Positions 16,587 through 24,462 of a stretch of 64,000 nucleotides of DNA are shown here, piece by piece (the stretch's first letter is position 1; each line of letters begins with the position of its first letter). Location of the stretch: contig NZ_FQZZ01000002.1 in the NCBI RefSeq assembly GCF_900142185.1, forward strand, positions 124,001 to 188,000, written 5' to 3'. This DNA comes from Lutimaribacter pacificus. GTDB taxonomy: Bacteria > Pseudomonadota > Alphaproteobacteria > Rhodobacterales > Rhodobacteraceae. Under the pieces are notes generated by a model. The model did no database searches and was not told the DNA's origin. It saw only the letters and a list, made by a program, of their open reading frames with translations. Position numbers and translations under genes: made by a program.

Positions 16587-17561
16587 CTAGCCGCTGCCGA
16601 TCAGCGCACCGGCGGCAAAGACCAGCGCGCCGCCCAGAACCACCTGGAAGGTCGCGCGCAGGAACGGCGTTTCCATGTACTTGTTCTGAATCCAGGCGAT
16701 CGCCCACAATTCGATGAACACCACGACGAAGGCGATGATCGTCGCGGTCCAGAATTCGGGGATGAGGTAAGGCAGCGCGTGGCCCAGCCCGCCCAGCATC
16801 GTCATCACGCCGGAGGCCACGCCGCGTTTCCACGGGCTGCCGCGGCCCGACAATTCGCCATCGTCCGAGGCGGCCTCGGTAAAGCCCATCGAGATGCCCG
16901 CGCCGACCGAGGCGGCAAGGCCGACCAGGAAGGTCGTCCAGGTATCCTGCGTGGCGAAGGCGGTGGCGAAGATCGGCGCCAGCGTCGAGACCGAGCCATC
17001 CATCAGCCCGGCAAGGCCCGGCTGCACCCATGTCAGCACGAACTGCCGGTGTGAGGCGCGTTCCTCGGACGCGCGGGCGTCTTCGGTCAGGTGCTGCGCC
17101 TCCAGATCGCCGGCTTTGGTCTGGTGCCCGGCCTCGGCGGCGGCAAGATCGCCCAGCAGCTTGCGCGTGTCGGCATCGGATGTGCGTTTCGCGGCGGTGA
17201 GATAGAAATGCTCGGCATCGCGTTCCATCGCCTCGGCCTCTTCGCGGATGCGTTCGATGCCGAGGTTTTCGACCAGCCAGACCGGGCGGCGGGCGTAGTA
17301 GCCGGCCACATGTTCGCGCCGGATCAGCGGGATCACCTCGCCGAAACGTTTGCGGTGCAGCTCGATCAGGCGCTGGCGGTGGCCGTCCTCTTCGCTGGCC
17401 ATGCCGTCGAAGATGCGGGCGGTATCGGGGAAATCGGCGCGCAGCATTTCGGCGTAGGAACGGTAGATGCGGGCGTCGTCCTCTTCCGAGGAAATGGCGA
17501 GCGCCAGGATTTCCTGTTCGCTGAGGTCGCGGAAATGGCGGCGTTGGGTGAAGAAGCGCAT
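16587..17561 (-). CDS. mbfA: Membrane-bound ferritin-like iron exporter MbfA
   Basis: This 324-residue protein joins an N-terminal ferritin-like (erythrin) domain to a C-terminal VIT1/CCC1-type membrane domain. The first part has iron-ligand pairs in ISSEEDD (about 24-30) and ASEEDGHR (about 55-62). The second part starts near FVLTWVQPGLAGLMDGSVSTLAPIF and has about five helices. MbfA exports iron and protects against iron and peroxide stress in rhizobia. The start at ATG 17561 gives the family's usual length; an upstream extension would run through the Irr-like box. That box, 14 nt before the start, predicts Irr repression under low iron. Confidence 0.93.
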   Translation of the reverse strand: MRFFTQRRHFRDLSEQEILALAISSEEDDARIYRSYAEMLRADFPDTARIFDGMASEEDGHRQRLIELHRKRFGEVIPLIRREHVAGYYARRPVWLVENLGIERIREEAEAMERDAEHFYLTAAKRTSDADTRKLLGDLAAAEAGHQTKAGDLEAQHLTEDARASEERASHRQFVLTWVQPGLAGLMDGSVSTLAPIFATAFATQDTWTTFLVGLAASVGAGISMGFTEAASDDGELSGRGSPWKRGVASGVMTMLGGLGHALPYLIPEFWTATIIAFVVVFIELWAIAWIQNKYMETPFLRATFQVVLGGALVFAAGALIGSG

Positions 17562-17574
17562 GGCGTGTCCGTTT

Positions 17575-17591
17575 ATTAGAATTATTCTAAA
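17575..17591. promoter_or_regulatory. Irr-type iron control element upstream of mbfA
   Basis: ATTAGAATTATTCTAAA contains the arms TTAGAAT/ATTCTAA around one central base, close to the TTTAGAA-N3-TTCTAAA iron control element known for Irr in alphaproteobacteria. Irr-regulated mbfA is established in rhizobia. The box sits 14-30 nt before the mbfA ATG. A sister box occurs at 42812-42828. Confidence 0.75.
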
Positions 17592-17637
17592 ATAACACCG
17601 GGCACCGGGGATGCAACACCCGCGCTTGCCGAAACTG

Positions 17638-17649
17638 AACCGCACGGTT
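17638..17649. promoter_or_regulatory. Candidate autoregulatory operator of the TetR gene
   Basis: The repeat AACCG-CA-CGGTT lies 29 nt before the TetR start codon and 77 nt before mbfA, in the divergent spacer. TetR proteins commonly bind such short palindromes next to their own gene. Confidence 0.5.
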
Positions 17650-17678
17650 TAAACTCAACTGACGGGGAGGGTTTGTCC

Positions 17679-18299
17679 ATGGGTGCAACCGCCGCAGCGG
17701 CCATTCGCCGGGGGCGCAAGTTCGGCCAGGTTCTGCAGGGCGCGCGCGAGGTGTTCCTGCGGGACGGGTTCGAAGGCGCGTCGGTGGACGACATCGCGCG
17801 GGCGGCGGGGGTGTCCAAGGCGACGCTCTATGCCTATTTCCCCGACAAGAAGATCCTGTTCTTCGAGGTGGTGCGCACCGAATGCCAGCGCCAGGCCGAA
17901 CTGGCGGTCGACCGCATCGACGAGGCCGCCCCGCCGGAGAAGGTGCTGAAAACGGTGGCGTGGCGGTTCGTGCCGTTTGTGCTGTCGGATTTCGCGCGGC
18001 GCATCTTTCGCATCTGCCTGGCCGAGGCGGACCGCTTCCCGGAACTGGGGCGGGTGTTCTATGAAAGCGGCCCGGCGCTGGGCCACGCGCACCTGGCCAC
18101 CTACCTGCGCGCGGCCGCGGCGCGCGGCGAATTGCGGATCGAGGATTTCGACCTGGCCGCCGCGCAATTTTCCGAACTGTGCAAGGCCCATGTCTGGACA
18201 CGCTCGGCCTTTGGCGTGCAGACAGAATTTTCGCAGGACGAGTTGACCCGCGTGATCGACGGTGCGGTGGGCACGTTCCTTGCCCGCTATGGCGTGTAA
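17679..18299 (+). CDS. TetR/AcrR family transcriptional regulator
   Basis: This 206-residue regulator has an N-terminal DNA-binding helix-turn-helix: GASVDDIARAAGVSKATLYAYFPDKKILFFEVV (about 37-69). A C-terminal TetR_C-like ligand domain follows with many aromatic residues. The ATG at 17679 has GGGGAGGG at a good distance; a TTG two codons earlier is possible but less likely. It is divergent from mbfA and preceded by its own candidate operator. The ligand and targets are unknown. It could act on the alanine symporter or on genes outside the window. Confidence 0.88.
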   Translation: MGATAAAAIRRGRKFGQVLQGAREVFLRDGFEGASVDDIARAAGVSKATLYAYFPDKKILFFEVVRTECQRQAELAVDRIDEAAPPEKVLKTVAWRFVPFVLSDFARRIFRICLAEADRFPELGRVFYESGPALGHAHLATYLRAAAARGELRIEDFDLAAAQFSELCKAHVWTRSAFGVQTEFSQDELTRVIDGAVGTFLARYGV

Positions 18300-18475
18300 G
18301 CGGCGACACTACGGATGTAAGGGGCTGAGTATCGGTGCGCGATCCGCGACGAACGCGGCGCGTCAGTCAATCCGCGCGTGGCACAGGGCCGGGGGGTTCG
18401 CGCATAGGTTGACATCCTCCACCCCTGCTGTTCTTCTCGGCTCCGGTGCGATCCAGAAACCGACGGAGCCTGTGC
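18300..18475. other. Spacer before the tandem array
   Basis: This 176-nt spacer contains TTGACA at 18409-18414, a good -35 element, about 60 nt before the first array gene. The matching -10 region near 18432 (TTCTTC) is poor. No ORF of interest is present. Confidence 0.35.
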
Positions 18476-18925
18476 ATGATCAAGCGAGCCCTGATAATGA
18501 CGTCCTTCGTGGTGATGTCGGCGATCCCTGCCGCTGCCCAGACGGAGACCGATCCCGATGCGCCGGTCGGGGCAGGGGATGACTGCGCCGCGATACTTGC
18601 CCGGCCGGAATTCGCTGAACTGACCGGAGTCGAACTGACCCGGTTGAAGTCGACGGGGCAGGGGGAGGTGCTGCTGGGGAAAACCTGCCCGAAAGACGTT
18701 ATCGAAACCTATTTCCTGGACCGCGGTTGGGTACTGCTCGCCGAAGGGGTCATGAGCGCGCCATACGTTCGTCCCGAAATGGCCCCCGGCACCGATTGGC
18801 GGAAATACTGTCTGCAGCGGTTTTTCCTGCTGCGGTGGCTGGGGGTGAAACCGTGTCGGGCAACCGCTGACTTTTTCACCCGTAATGACGTTATAACGAT
18901 CATCACTGCGGGAATGAGTATATGA
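18476..18925 (+). CDS. Secreted protein of unknown function, tandem copy 1
   Basis: This 149-residue precursor has a clear Sec signal peptide (KRALIMTSFVVMSAIPAAAQ, cleavage after AAA near 21). The mature part begins acidic (TETDPDAPVGAGDD) and contains four cysteines: DDCAAIL, GKTCPKDV, KYCLQRF, VKPCRAT. These could form two disulfides. The segment CPKDVIETYFLDRGW is the most recognisable block, but I do not know the family. GGAG lies 8 nt before the ATG; an upstream GTG is rejected because it would bury the signal peptide. It is the first of three near-identical genes. Confidence 0.75.
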   Translation: MIKRALIMTSFVVMSAIPAAAQTETDPDAPVGAGDDCAAILARPEFAELTGVELTRLKSTGQGEVLLGKTCPKDVIETYFLDRGWVLLAEGVMSAPYVRPEMAPGTDWRKYCLQRFFLLRWLGVKPCRATADFFTRNDVITIITAGMSI

Positions 18926-19007
18926 GGAGAGGCCCCATGCCCGCCTGCGCCGAACCGTTCAGCGTCCGCCGGGCCGGGTGCGATCCAGAAACCGACGGAG
19001 CCTGTGC

Positions 19008-19457
19008 ATGATCAAGCGAGCCCTGATAATGACGTCCTTCGTGGTGATGTCGGCGGTCCCCGTGGCCGCCCAGACGGAGACCGATCCCGATGCGCCGGTT
19101 GGTGCGGAAGATGACTGCGCCGCGATACTTGCCCGGCCGGAATTCGCTGAACTGACCGGAGTCGAACTGACCCGGTTGGGTTCAACCGGGCAGGGGGAGG
19201 TACTGCTGGGGAAAACCTGCCCGAAAGATGTTATCGAAACCTATTTCCTGGACCGGGGTTGGGTACTGTCCGCGGAGGGGGTCACGAACGCGCAATACGC
19301 TCGTCCCGAAGCGGCCCCCGGCACCGATTGGCGGAACTACTGTCTGCAGCGGTTTTTCCTGCTGCGGTGGCTGGGGGTGAAACCGTGTCGGGCAATCGCT
19401 AATATTTACTCCCGTAATGACGTTATAACGCTTATTACTGCGAGCAATATTATATGA
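19008..19457 (+). CDS. Secreted protein of unknown function, tandem copy 2
   Basis: This 149-residue paralogue has the same signal peptide, with VPVAAQ at the cleavage site, and the same four cysteines. It is the most diverged copy at its C-terminus: CRAIANIYSRNDVITLITASNII instead of the form ending in GMSI shared by copies 1 and 3. It also has local changes near residues 90-105 (SAEGVTNAQYARPEAAP). A hairpin (ATGAGG/CCTCAT) overlaps the stop codon. No function can be assigned. Confidence 0.75.
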   Translation: MIKRALIMTSFVVMSAVPVAAQTETDPDAPVGAEDDCAAILARPEFAELTGVELTRLGSTGQGEVLLGKTCPKDVIETYFLDRGWVLSAEGVTNAQYARPEAAPGTDWRNYCLQRFFLLRWLGVKPCRAIANIYSRNDVITLITASNII

Positions 19458-19551
19458 GGGGACGCCTCATACCCATCCATGCCGAACCGTTCTGGGGATC
19501 GGGGAGCGTTCGCCGGGCCGGGTGCGATCCAGAAACCGACGGAGCCTGTGC

Positions 19552-20001
19552 ATGATAAAGCGAGCCCTGATGGTGACGTCCTTCGTGGTGATGTCGGCGG
19601 TCCCCGTGGCCGCCCAGACGGAGACCGGTCCCGATGCGCCGGTCGGGGCAGGGGATGACTGCACCGCGATACTTGCCCGGCCGGAATTCGCTGAACTGAC
19701 CGGAGTCGAACTGACCCGGTTGGGTTCAACGGGGCAGGGGGAGGTACTGCTGGGGAAAACCTGCCCGAAAGACGTTATCGAAACCTATTTCCTGGACCGG
19801 GGTTGGGTACTGCTCGCCGAAGGGGTCATGAGCGCGCAATACGCTCGTCCCGAAATGGCCCCCGGCACCGATTGGCGGAAATACTGTCTGCAGCGGTTTT
19901 TCCTGCTGCGGTGGCTGGGGGTGAAACCGTGTCGGGCAACCGCTGACTTTTTCACCCGTAATGACGTTATAACGATCATCACTGCGGGAATGAGTATATG
20001 A
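19552..20001 (+). CDS. Secreted protein of unknown function, tandem copy 3
   Basis: This is a 149-residue paralogue. Its first half follows copy 2 (VPVAAQ, TRLGSTG) and its last third is identical to copy 1 (ATADFFTRNDVITIITAGMSI), so it is a mosaic. All four cysteines and the signal peptide are intact, so all three copies look functional. Its 3' flank matches that of copy 2, including the stop-codon hairpin. It is convergent with the NYN gene. Function is unknown. Confidence 0.75.
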   Translation: MIKRALMVTSFVVMSAVPVAAQTETGPDAPVGAGDDCTAILARPEFAELTGVELTRLGSTGQGEVLLGKTCPKDVIETYFLDRGWVLLAEGVMSAQYARPEMAPGTDWRKYCLQRFFLLRWLGVKPCRATADFFTRNDVITIITAGMSI

Positions 20002-20080
20002 GGGGACGCCTCATACTCATCCATGCCGAACCGTTCTGGGGATCGGGGAGCGTCCGCCGGACCGGCCTGCCTGTCCGGTC

Positions 20081-20794
20081 CTAGTCGATCCGGCGCAGCA
20101 AAAGCTGGTTGCCGGGGCCCTTCTTGGTCTCGAACACCTTGAGTTCGGCCACCAGTTCGCTGAGCTTGCGCTTGCCGTAGCTGCGGCTGTCGAAATCGGG
20201 GTGGTCGGCCTGTATCTGCTGGCCGATGCGGCCCAGCGGATACCAGTCGTCGTCCTGGTCGACCTTTTCCATCGCGTCGTAGATCAGTTGCCGCGCGGCG
20301 GCCATCGCCTGCTGGCTGAGGCCGGGTTTCGGGCCGTCCCTTTTCGGCTCGTCCGCCTGCGCGATATTCTCGATCGCGACGAAGCGGTTGCAGGCGTTCT
20401 TGAGCGCGGGCGGGGCCTTTTGTTCGCCGATGCCGATCACCGTCAGGCCCTGTTCGCGGATGCGGCTTGCCAGCCTTGTGAAATCGCTGTCGGAACTGAC
20501 CAGCACGAACCCGTCGAAATGCCCGGCGTGCAGGATATCCATCGCGTCGATCACCAGCCCGATATCGGAGGAGTTCTTGCCGCGTGTGGCGGCGGTCTGC
20601 TGGTATTGCACGAGGCCCAGTTCCTGCGCGACCCGCGTCCAGCCCGAAAGGTGGTTGTTGCCCCAGTCGCCATAGACGCGGCGCAGGCCCGGTTCGCCGA
20701 AGCTGGTGACCTCTTTCAGGATCGCATCGGCGTATTTCGCGGGCACGTTGTCGGCGTCGATCAGCACGGCAAGCAGGGGGGTGTCAGTGGCCAT
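20081..20794 (-). CDS. NYN domain protein with C-terminal OST-HTH/LOTUS-like domain
   Basis: This 237-residue protein begins with a PIN-like NYN nuclease domain: AVLIDADNVPAKYADAIL (about 9-26) and VSSDSDFTRLASRIREQG (about 107-124) supply the acidic metal-binding residues. The C-terminal about 70 residues (DDDWYPLGRIGQQIQADHPDFDSRSYGKRKLSELV) fit an OST-HTH/LOTUS RNA-binding module. Such LabA-like proteins are predicted RNases; few have a known target. The ATG at 20794 overlaps the end of the preceding gene by 11 nt, so translation is coupled. Confidence 0.88.
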   Translation of the reverse strand: MATDTPLLAVLIDADNVPAKYADAILKEVTSFGEPGLRRVYGDWGNNHLSGWTRVAQELGLVQYQQTAATRGKNSSDIGLVIDAMDILHAGHFDGFVLVSSDSDFTRLASRIREQGLTVIGIGEQKAPPALKNACNRFVAIENIAQADEPKRDGPKPGLSQQAMAAARQLIYDAMEKVDQDDDWYPLGRIGQQIQADHPDFDSRSYGKRKLSELVAELKVFETKKGPGNQLLLRRID

Positions 20795-21209
20795 TCTGGA
20801 ACATCTCCGTATCGAGGTCGGCGCAGGTGGTTCGCCCTTGCCAGAGGGTATAGAGGGCTTTAGCGCGGGCCGCATCGTTTTCCTGGAAGTAAAGCACGCC
20901 GCTGTCGATCCGTTCGCGCACGATGGGGGTCAGCAGCAGGTGGCCGCAGGCGCGGACCTGCATCGGCTGGCCGATCGCCTGCCCGGTCAGCGCGGCCAGA
21001 TCGGCGGCGGCATCGGGCGTCACGCGCAGGTGGATATCGGCGGCGGTGCCGTTCTCCGAAAGCTGCATATCCGCGATGTCGCCGGGATGGAGGCGAAGCT
21101 GCTGCCCGGCGGCATGGAACGACAGCACGGGGTTACCCTGGGCCGTTGCCGGGCCGGGCAGGGCCATCGCGGCGGCGACGATCAGGGCAAGGGGGCGGAG
21201 CGGGGTCAT
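20784..21209 (-). CDS. Periplasmic protein resembling the SecDF P1-head subdomain
   Basis: This 141-residue protein has a Sec signal peptide (LALIVAAAMALPGPATAQ). The mature part includes LRVTPDAAADLAALTGQAIGQPMQVRACGHLLLTPIVRERIDSGVLYF. That matches the layout of the SecD P1-head subdomain: an FD-like helix, then a strand-turn with hydrophobic TPIVREPI, then the exit strand. It is far too short to be SecD and has no transmembrane helices beyond the signal. Two cysteines could pair. It lies 9 nt behind a GNAT gene and overlaps the NYN gene. Function is unknown. Confidence 0.65.
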   Translation of the reverse strand: MTPLRPLALIVAAAMALPGPATAQGNPVLSFHAAGQQLRLHPGDIADMQLSENGTAADIHLRVTPDAAADLAALTGQAIGQPMQVRACGHLLLTPIVRERIDSGVLYFQENDAARAKALYTLWQGRTTCADLDTEMFQNGH

Positions 21210-21218
21210 TGCGGCACC

Positions 21219-21710
21219 TTAGACCAGCGGCCGGAACATGACGAGCGCATCGACATAGCCCTGCTGCGGGTGGCGGAAGGCGCCGGGCAGGCGGCCGACG
21301 ATGTCGAACCCGGCACCTTCCCAGGTGGCGATGGCGCGGCTGTTGGTCGACACGACAAAGTTGAACTGCATGGCGCGAAAGCCGAAACCCGGCGCGGCGT
21401 CGAGCGAATGGGCCAGCATCGCGCGGGCCACGCCACGGCCGCGCGCGGCGGGTGCGGTGATATAGCCGCAATTGCAGACATGGCTGCCGCCGCCCTTCTG
21501 GTTGCGCACCATGTAATAGGTGCCAAGGGCTTCGCCCCCGTCCTGGGCCAGGAACACGCGGCGTTCGGGGCCGAACCAGTAGGCCAGCGCATCGTCGCGC
21601 GGGATATCGGGGTCGATGGCATAGGTGTCGCCGGCGCGGAACACCGGTTCGAGCATCGTCCAGACGGCATCGTCGTCGGCGCGCGTGGCGGGGCGGATCG
21701 TCAGGGTCAT
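21219..21710 (-). CDS. GNAT family N-acetyltransferase
   Basis: This 163-residue acetyltransferase opens TLTIRPATRADDDAVWTML. The acetyl-CoA loop is CNCGYITAPAARGRGVARAM (about 80-99, Arg-x2-Gly-x-Gly/Ala), followed by NFVVSTNSRAIATWEGAGFDIVGRLPGAF, the usual motif B region. The substrate is unknown; related enzymes acetylate small amines or amino acids. It follows the formaldehyde dehydrogenase gene by 52 nt on the same strand. Confidence 0.88.
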   Translation of the reverse strand: MTLTIRPATRADDDAVWTMLEPVFRAGDTYAIDPDIPRDDALAYWFGPERRVFLAQDGGEALGTYYMVRNQKGGGSHVCNCGYITAPAARGRGVARAMLAHSLDAAPGFGFRAMQFNFVVSTNSRAIATWEGAGFDIVGRLPGAFRHPQQGYVDALVMFRPLV

Positions 21711-21762
21711 CGGTGCGGGCCCTTGCAGGGTGGGCAGGTCTGCCCACCCCTGTCGTGCCGGG

Positions 21763-22890
21763 TCAGTAGATCACGACCGAGCGGATGGATTCGCCCTTGT
21801 GCATCAGGTCGAAGGCGTCGTTGATCTTTTCCAGCGGCATGGTGTGGGTGATCATGGAGTCGATCTCGATCTTCCCGTCCACGTACCAGTCGACGAATTT
21901 CGGCACGTCGGTGCGGCCCTTTGCGCCGCCGAAGGCCGTGCCTTTCCACGTGCGCCCGGTGACAAGCTGGAAGGGACGGGTGCTGATCTCGGCCCCTGCC
22001 GGCGCCACGCCGATGATGACCGACACGCCCCAGCCGCGATGCGAACATTCCAGCGCGTCGCGCATCACCTTGACGTTGCCGGTGGCGTCGAAGGAGTAAT
22101 CCACGCCGCCGATCTGGTCACGCTCGGTTTTCGTCAGATCGACGATGGCCTGCACCGTGTTGTCGACCCTGGAGGGGTTGACGAAATGGGTCATGCCGAA
22201 TTTCTTTGCCATCTCGGCCTTGTCGTCGTTCAGGTCGACGCCGATGATCATGTCGGCCCCCGCCATGCGCAGGCCCTGGATCACGTTCAGCCCGATCCCG
22301 CCAAGGCCGAACACGGCAGCGGTGCTGCCGATCTCGACCCCCGCGGTATTGATCACCGCGCCGATGCCGGTGGTGACGCCGCAGCCGATATAGCAGATCT
22401 TGTCGAAGGGCGCGTCCTCGCGCACCCTGGCCAGCGCGATTTCGGGCATCACGGTGTGGTTGGCGAAGGTCGAGCAGCCCATGTAGTGATAGATCGGCGT
22501 GCCATCCAGCATGGAAAACCGGGTGGTGCCGTCGGGCATCAGGCCCTGCCCTTGCGTGTTGCGGATCGCGGTGCAGAGGTTGGTCTTGCCCGACAGGCAG
22601 GACGGGCATTCGCGGCATTCCGGGGTGTAGAGCGGGATCACGTGATCGCCGGGTTTCAGCGTGGTGACGCCTTCGCCCACCTCGAGCACGACGCCCGCGC
22701 CTTCGTGGCCGAGGATCGAGGGAAAGATGCCTTCGGGGTCGGCGCCCGACAGGGTGAATTCGTCGGTATGGCAGATGCCGGTGGCCCGGATCTCGACCAG
22801 CACCTCGCCGGCTTTCGGGCCTTCGAGGTTCACCTCCATGATTTCCAACGGTTTTCCGGCCTCGAGGGCCACGGCGGCTTTGGTGCGCAT
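21763..22890 (-). CDS. S-(hydroxymethyl)glutathione dehydrogenase (class III alcohol dehydrogenase)
   Basis: This 375-residue zinc alcohol dehydrogenase oxidises S-hydroxymethylglutathione to S-formylglutathione with NAD. Catalytic-zinc ligands are seen in [10 protein letters not shown] (Cys) and LGHEGAGVV (His-Glu). The four-cysteine structural-zinc site is in [16 protein letters not shown], and the NAD fold is at [20 protein letters not shown]. The ATG at 22890 gives the family's standard length. Its product is the substrate of fghA at 11836-12666, so the two steps are encoded in separate operons here. It probably heads an operon with GNAT, the SecD-P1-like gene and the NYN gene. Confidence 0.94.
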   Translation of the reverse strand: MRTKAAVALEAGKPLEIMEVNLEGPKAGEVLVEIRATGICHTDEFTLSGADPEGIFPSILGHEGAGVVLEVGEGVTTLKPGDHVIPLYTPECRECPSCLSGKTNLCTAIRNTQGQGLMPDGTTRFSMLDGTPIYHYMGCSTFANHTVMPEIALARVREDAPFDKICYIGCGVTTGIGAVINTAGVEIGSTAAVFGLGGIGLNVIQGLRMAGADMIIGVDLNDDKAEMAKKFGMTHFVNPSRVDNTVQAIVDLTKTERDQIGGVDYSFDATGNVKVMRDALECSHRGWGVSVIIGVAPAGAEISTRPFQLVTGRTWKGTAFGGAKGRTDVPKFVDWYVDGKIEIDSMITHTMPLEKINDAFDLMHKGESIRSVVIY

Positions 22891-23057
22891 TTTCCTGTTC
22901 CTCCGCGGATTGCGATCCTGCGAACCCTGCTGCAATCGTGCCGGTAATTCAAGCGTGGAACGGGGCCGCCGGATGACGCGGGATTTTCAGCGCAGGGCCG
23001 CAAATTCACCACATTCCGGCGGGAAAATCGGGGCCTCACCGGCAGAAGGATGCAGCT

Positions 23058-24380
23058 ATGCTCGGATTTCTGGACAAGCTGAAAAAGGCCGTTGTCCGCG
23101 AGGAAAAAAACCCCGAACTGGCCGATGCCGACCCGATGGCCGCGAGCGAGGCGGCCTGGGACGAACAGGTGCGGCGCGAATTCCTGGAATGGCACGAAAC
23201 CGCGACGCTGCGCGAGGGGCCGGCGGTTTCGCCGCATGACGGGCCGGTGCGGCTGCGCCCGGTGATGCCGCTGCCGGGGCAGGACGTGTCGGGCAGCTGG
23301 ATCGGCGGCCTGCCCTGCCTGCCGCCGGAAATGCCCTGGCCGGTCATCGGCGACAGGCCGGCGCTGTTCCTGGCGCAGATAGATTGCAGCGAATTGCCGG
23401 CAGAGCTGTGGGGCGGCGCGGGGCCGCGCACCGGCTGGCTGGTGTTCTTCCTGGCGCAGGACCGCCTGTCGGAACTGTGCGTGCGCCATGTGGACGGCGC
23501 GCTGGAAAATCGCAACCCGCCGGGCGTGCTGAACTATCCGCGCGGGCTGAACTGGCCGGCGGCGCTGCCGCAGGGGATATGGCCGGATTACGGGCAGATG
23601 CCCCGCTGGCCCGTGGTGGTGGAACCGATCGCCGAACTGCCCGCCGAAAGCGGGATCGAGCGCAAGATGAACAGCAGGAACCTGCCGCGGCAGGAGTGCT
23701 ATCGTGATTTCAGCATGTGCAACGGGCGCTACCCGTTCGACTGGGTGACGGCGCTGCTGCTGCTGCACAGCGCGGCCGAGGATCTCAGCCGCTGGGCCGG
23801 GGTTTACCGGGACCGCCAGGTCAAGGGCGAGGACGAGGCCGGCGAATTGTTGCACAGCAGCGAGGCCGCCGCGCGCAACGTGGCGCGGCTGATCGGCGGG
23901 GTCGAACGCGCCCGTGCCCGCGCCCGGTTCAACGACGAAGCCGCCGAACTGGTGGTCGAGGGGCTGCGCCGGGTGAAGCGCAAGGTCGAGATCTGGGACG
24001 ACGATGGCCGCAGGGTGGTGGCCGCGCCGGTGATCGGATCGAGCACGGTGATGCGCCAGTACCTGCCGCTGGCCGAGATGCGCGCGCGGCAGATCTATTG
24101 CGCCGACCCCGGGGCGCTGCCCGAGGCGCAGCGCGCCTATTACGAACGGCTGTGGCTGTCGGATGCCGGGTTCGAAAGCGGCTATATGGGCGGGCGGCCC
24201 GAGGGCTCGTTCTTCGAGGGGTATGTGGATACCGGCGCGGTGCCGCTGTTGCTGCTGCCGACCAGCGACCTGATGGGCTGGATGTGGGGCGATCTTGGCG
24301 ATCTGGGCATCTTCATCCGCGGCAGCGATCTGGAGGTGGGCCATTGGGACAGCGCCTGGGCGGCGGATACCCACGAGTGA
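23058..24380 (+). CDS. DUF1963 (YwqG-like) family protein
   Basis: This 440-residue cytoplasmic protein has the DUF1963 signature GLPCLPPEMPWPVIGDRPALFLAQIDCSELP (about 81-111) and a later LVFFLAQD strand. Acidic and Trp-rich stretches follow to the C-terminus (GWMWGDLGDLGIFIRGSDLEVGHWD). The YwqG fold has no assigned activity. The gene stands alone, between a leftward dehydrogenase and imuB, which has its own SOS box. Confidence 0.82.
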   Translation: MLGFLDKLKKAVVREEKNPELADADPMAASEAAWDEQVRREFLEWHETATLREGPAVSPHDGPVRLRPVMPLPGQDVSGSWIGGLPCLPPEMPWPVIGDRPALFLAQIDCSELPAELWGGAGPRTGWLVFFLAQDRLSELCVRHVDGALENRNPPGVLNYPRGLNWPAALPQGIWPDYGQMPRWPVVVEPIAELPAESGIERKMNSRNLPRQECYRDFSMCNGRYPFDWVTALLLLHSAAEDLSRWAGVYRDRQVKGEDEAGELLHSSEAAARNVARLIGGVERARARARFNDEAAELVVEGLRRVKRKVEIWDDDGRRVVAAPVIGSSTVMRQYLPLAEMRARQIYCADPGALPEAQRAYYERLWLSDAGFESGYMGGRPEGSFFEGYVDTGAVPLLLLPTSDLMGWMWGDLGDLGIFIRGSDLEVGHWDSAWAADTHE

Positions 24381-24432
24381 TACCCGTGTGCCGGTGGCGG
24401 GGCTGGACTCGACTCGCGCAGCGTCCTATCAG

Positions 24433-24447
24433 GAACATATCGTGAAC
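24433..24447 (+). promoter_or_regulatory. LexA (SOS) box of the alphaproteobacterial type
   Basis: GAAC-ATATCGT-GAAC matches the GAAC-N7-GAAC LexA site known from alphaproteobacteria exactly. It ends 15 nt before the imuB ATG, a position where bound LexA would block transcription. Confidence 0.85.
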
Positions 24448-24462
24448 AAAGCGGGGTGCCCC

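Larger units (their letters stand above)
18445..20064 (+). repeat. Three tandem direct repeats, units of about 532-544 bp
   Basis: Each unit contains about 31 nt of identical leader, a 149-codon gene and a 3' flank with a small hairpin overlapping the stop codon. Unit starts are near 18445, 18977 and 19521. Copies 1 and 3 share the same gene 3' end, while copies 2 and 3 share the signal-peptide region and 3' flank, which suggests copy 3 is a mosaic. The array is an expansion by unequal crossing-over, not a mobile element. Confidence 0.9.

Noticed and set aside
18446-18475. Upstream GTG start for the tandem genes
   Set aside because: It would place ten charged residues before a normal signal peptide, while the ATG at 18476 has a good ribosome site.
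18445-20064. Repeat array as a CRISPR or mobile element
   Set aside because: Units are over 500 bp, contain complete genes and have no spacers, transposase or terminal inverted repeats.
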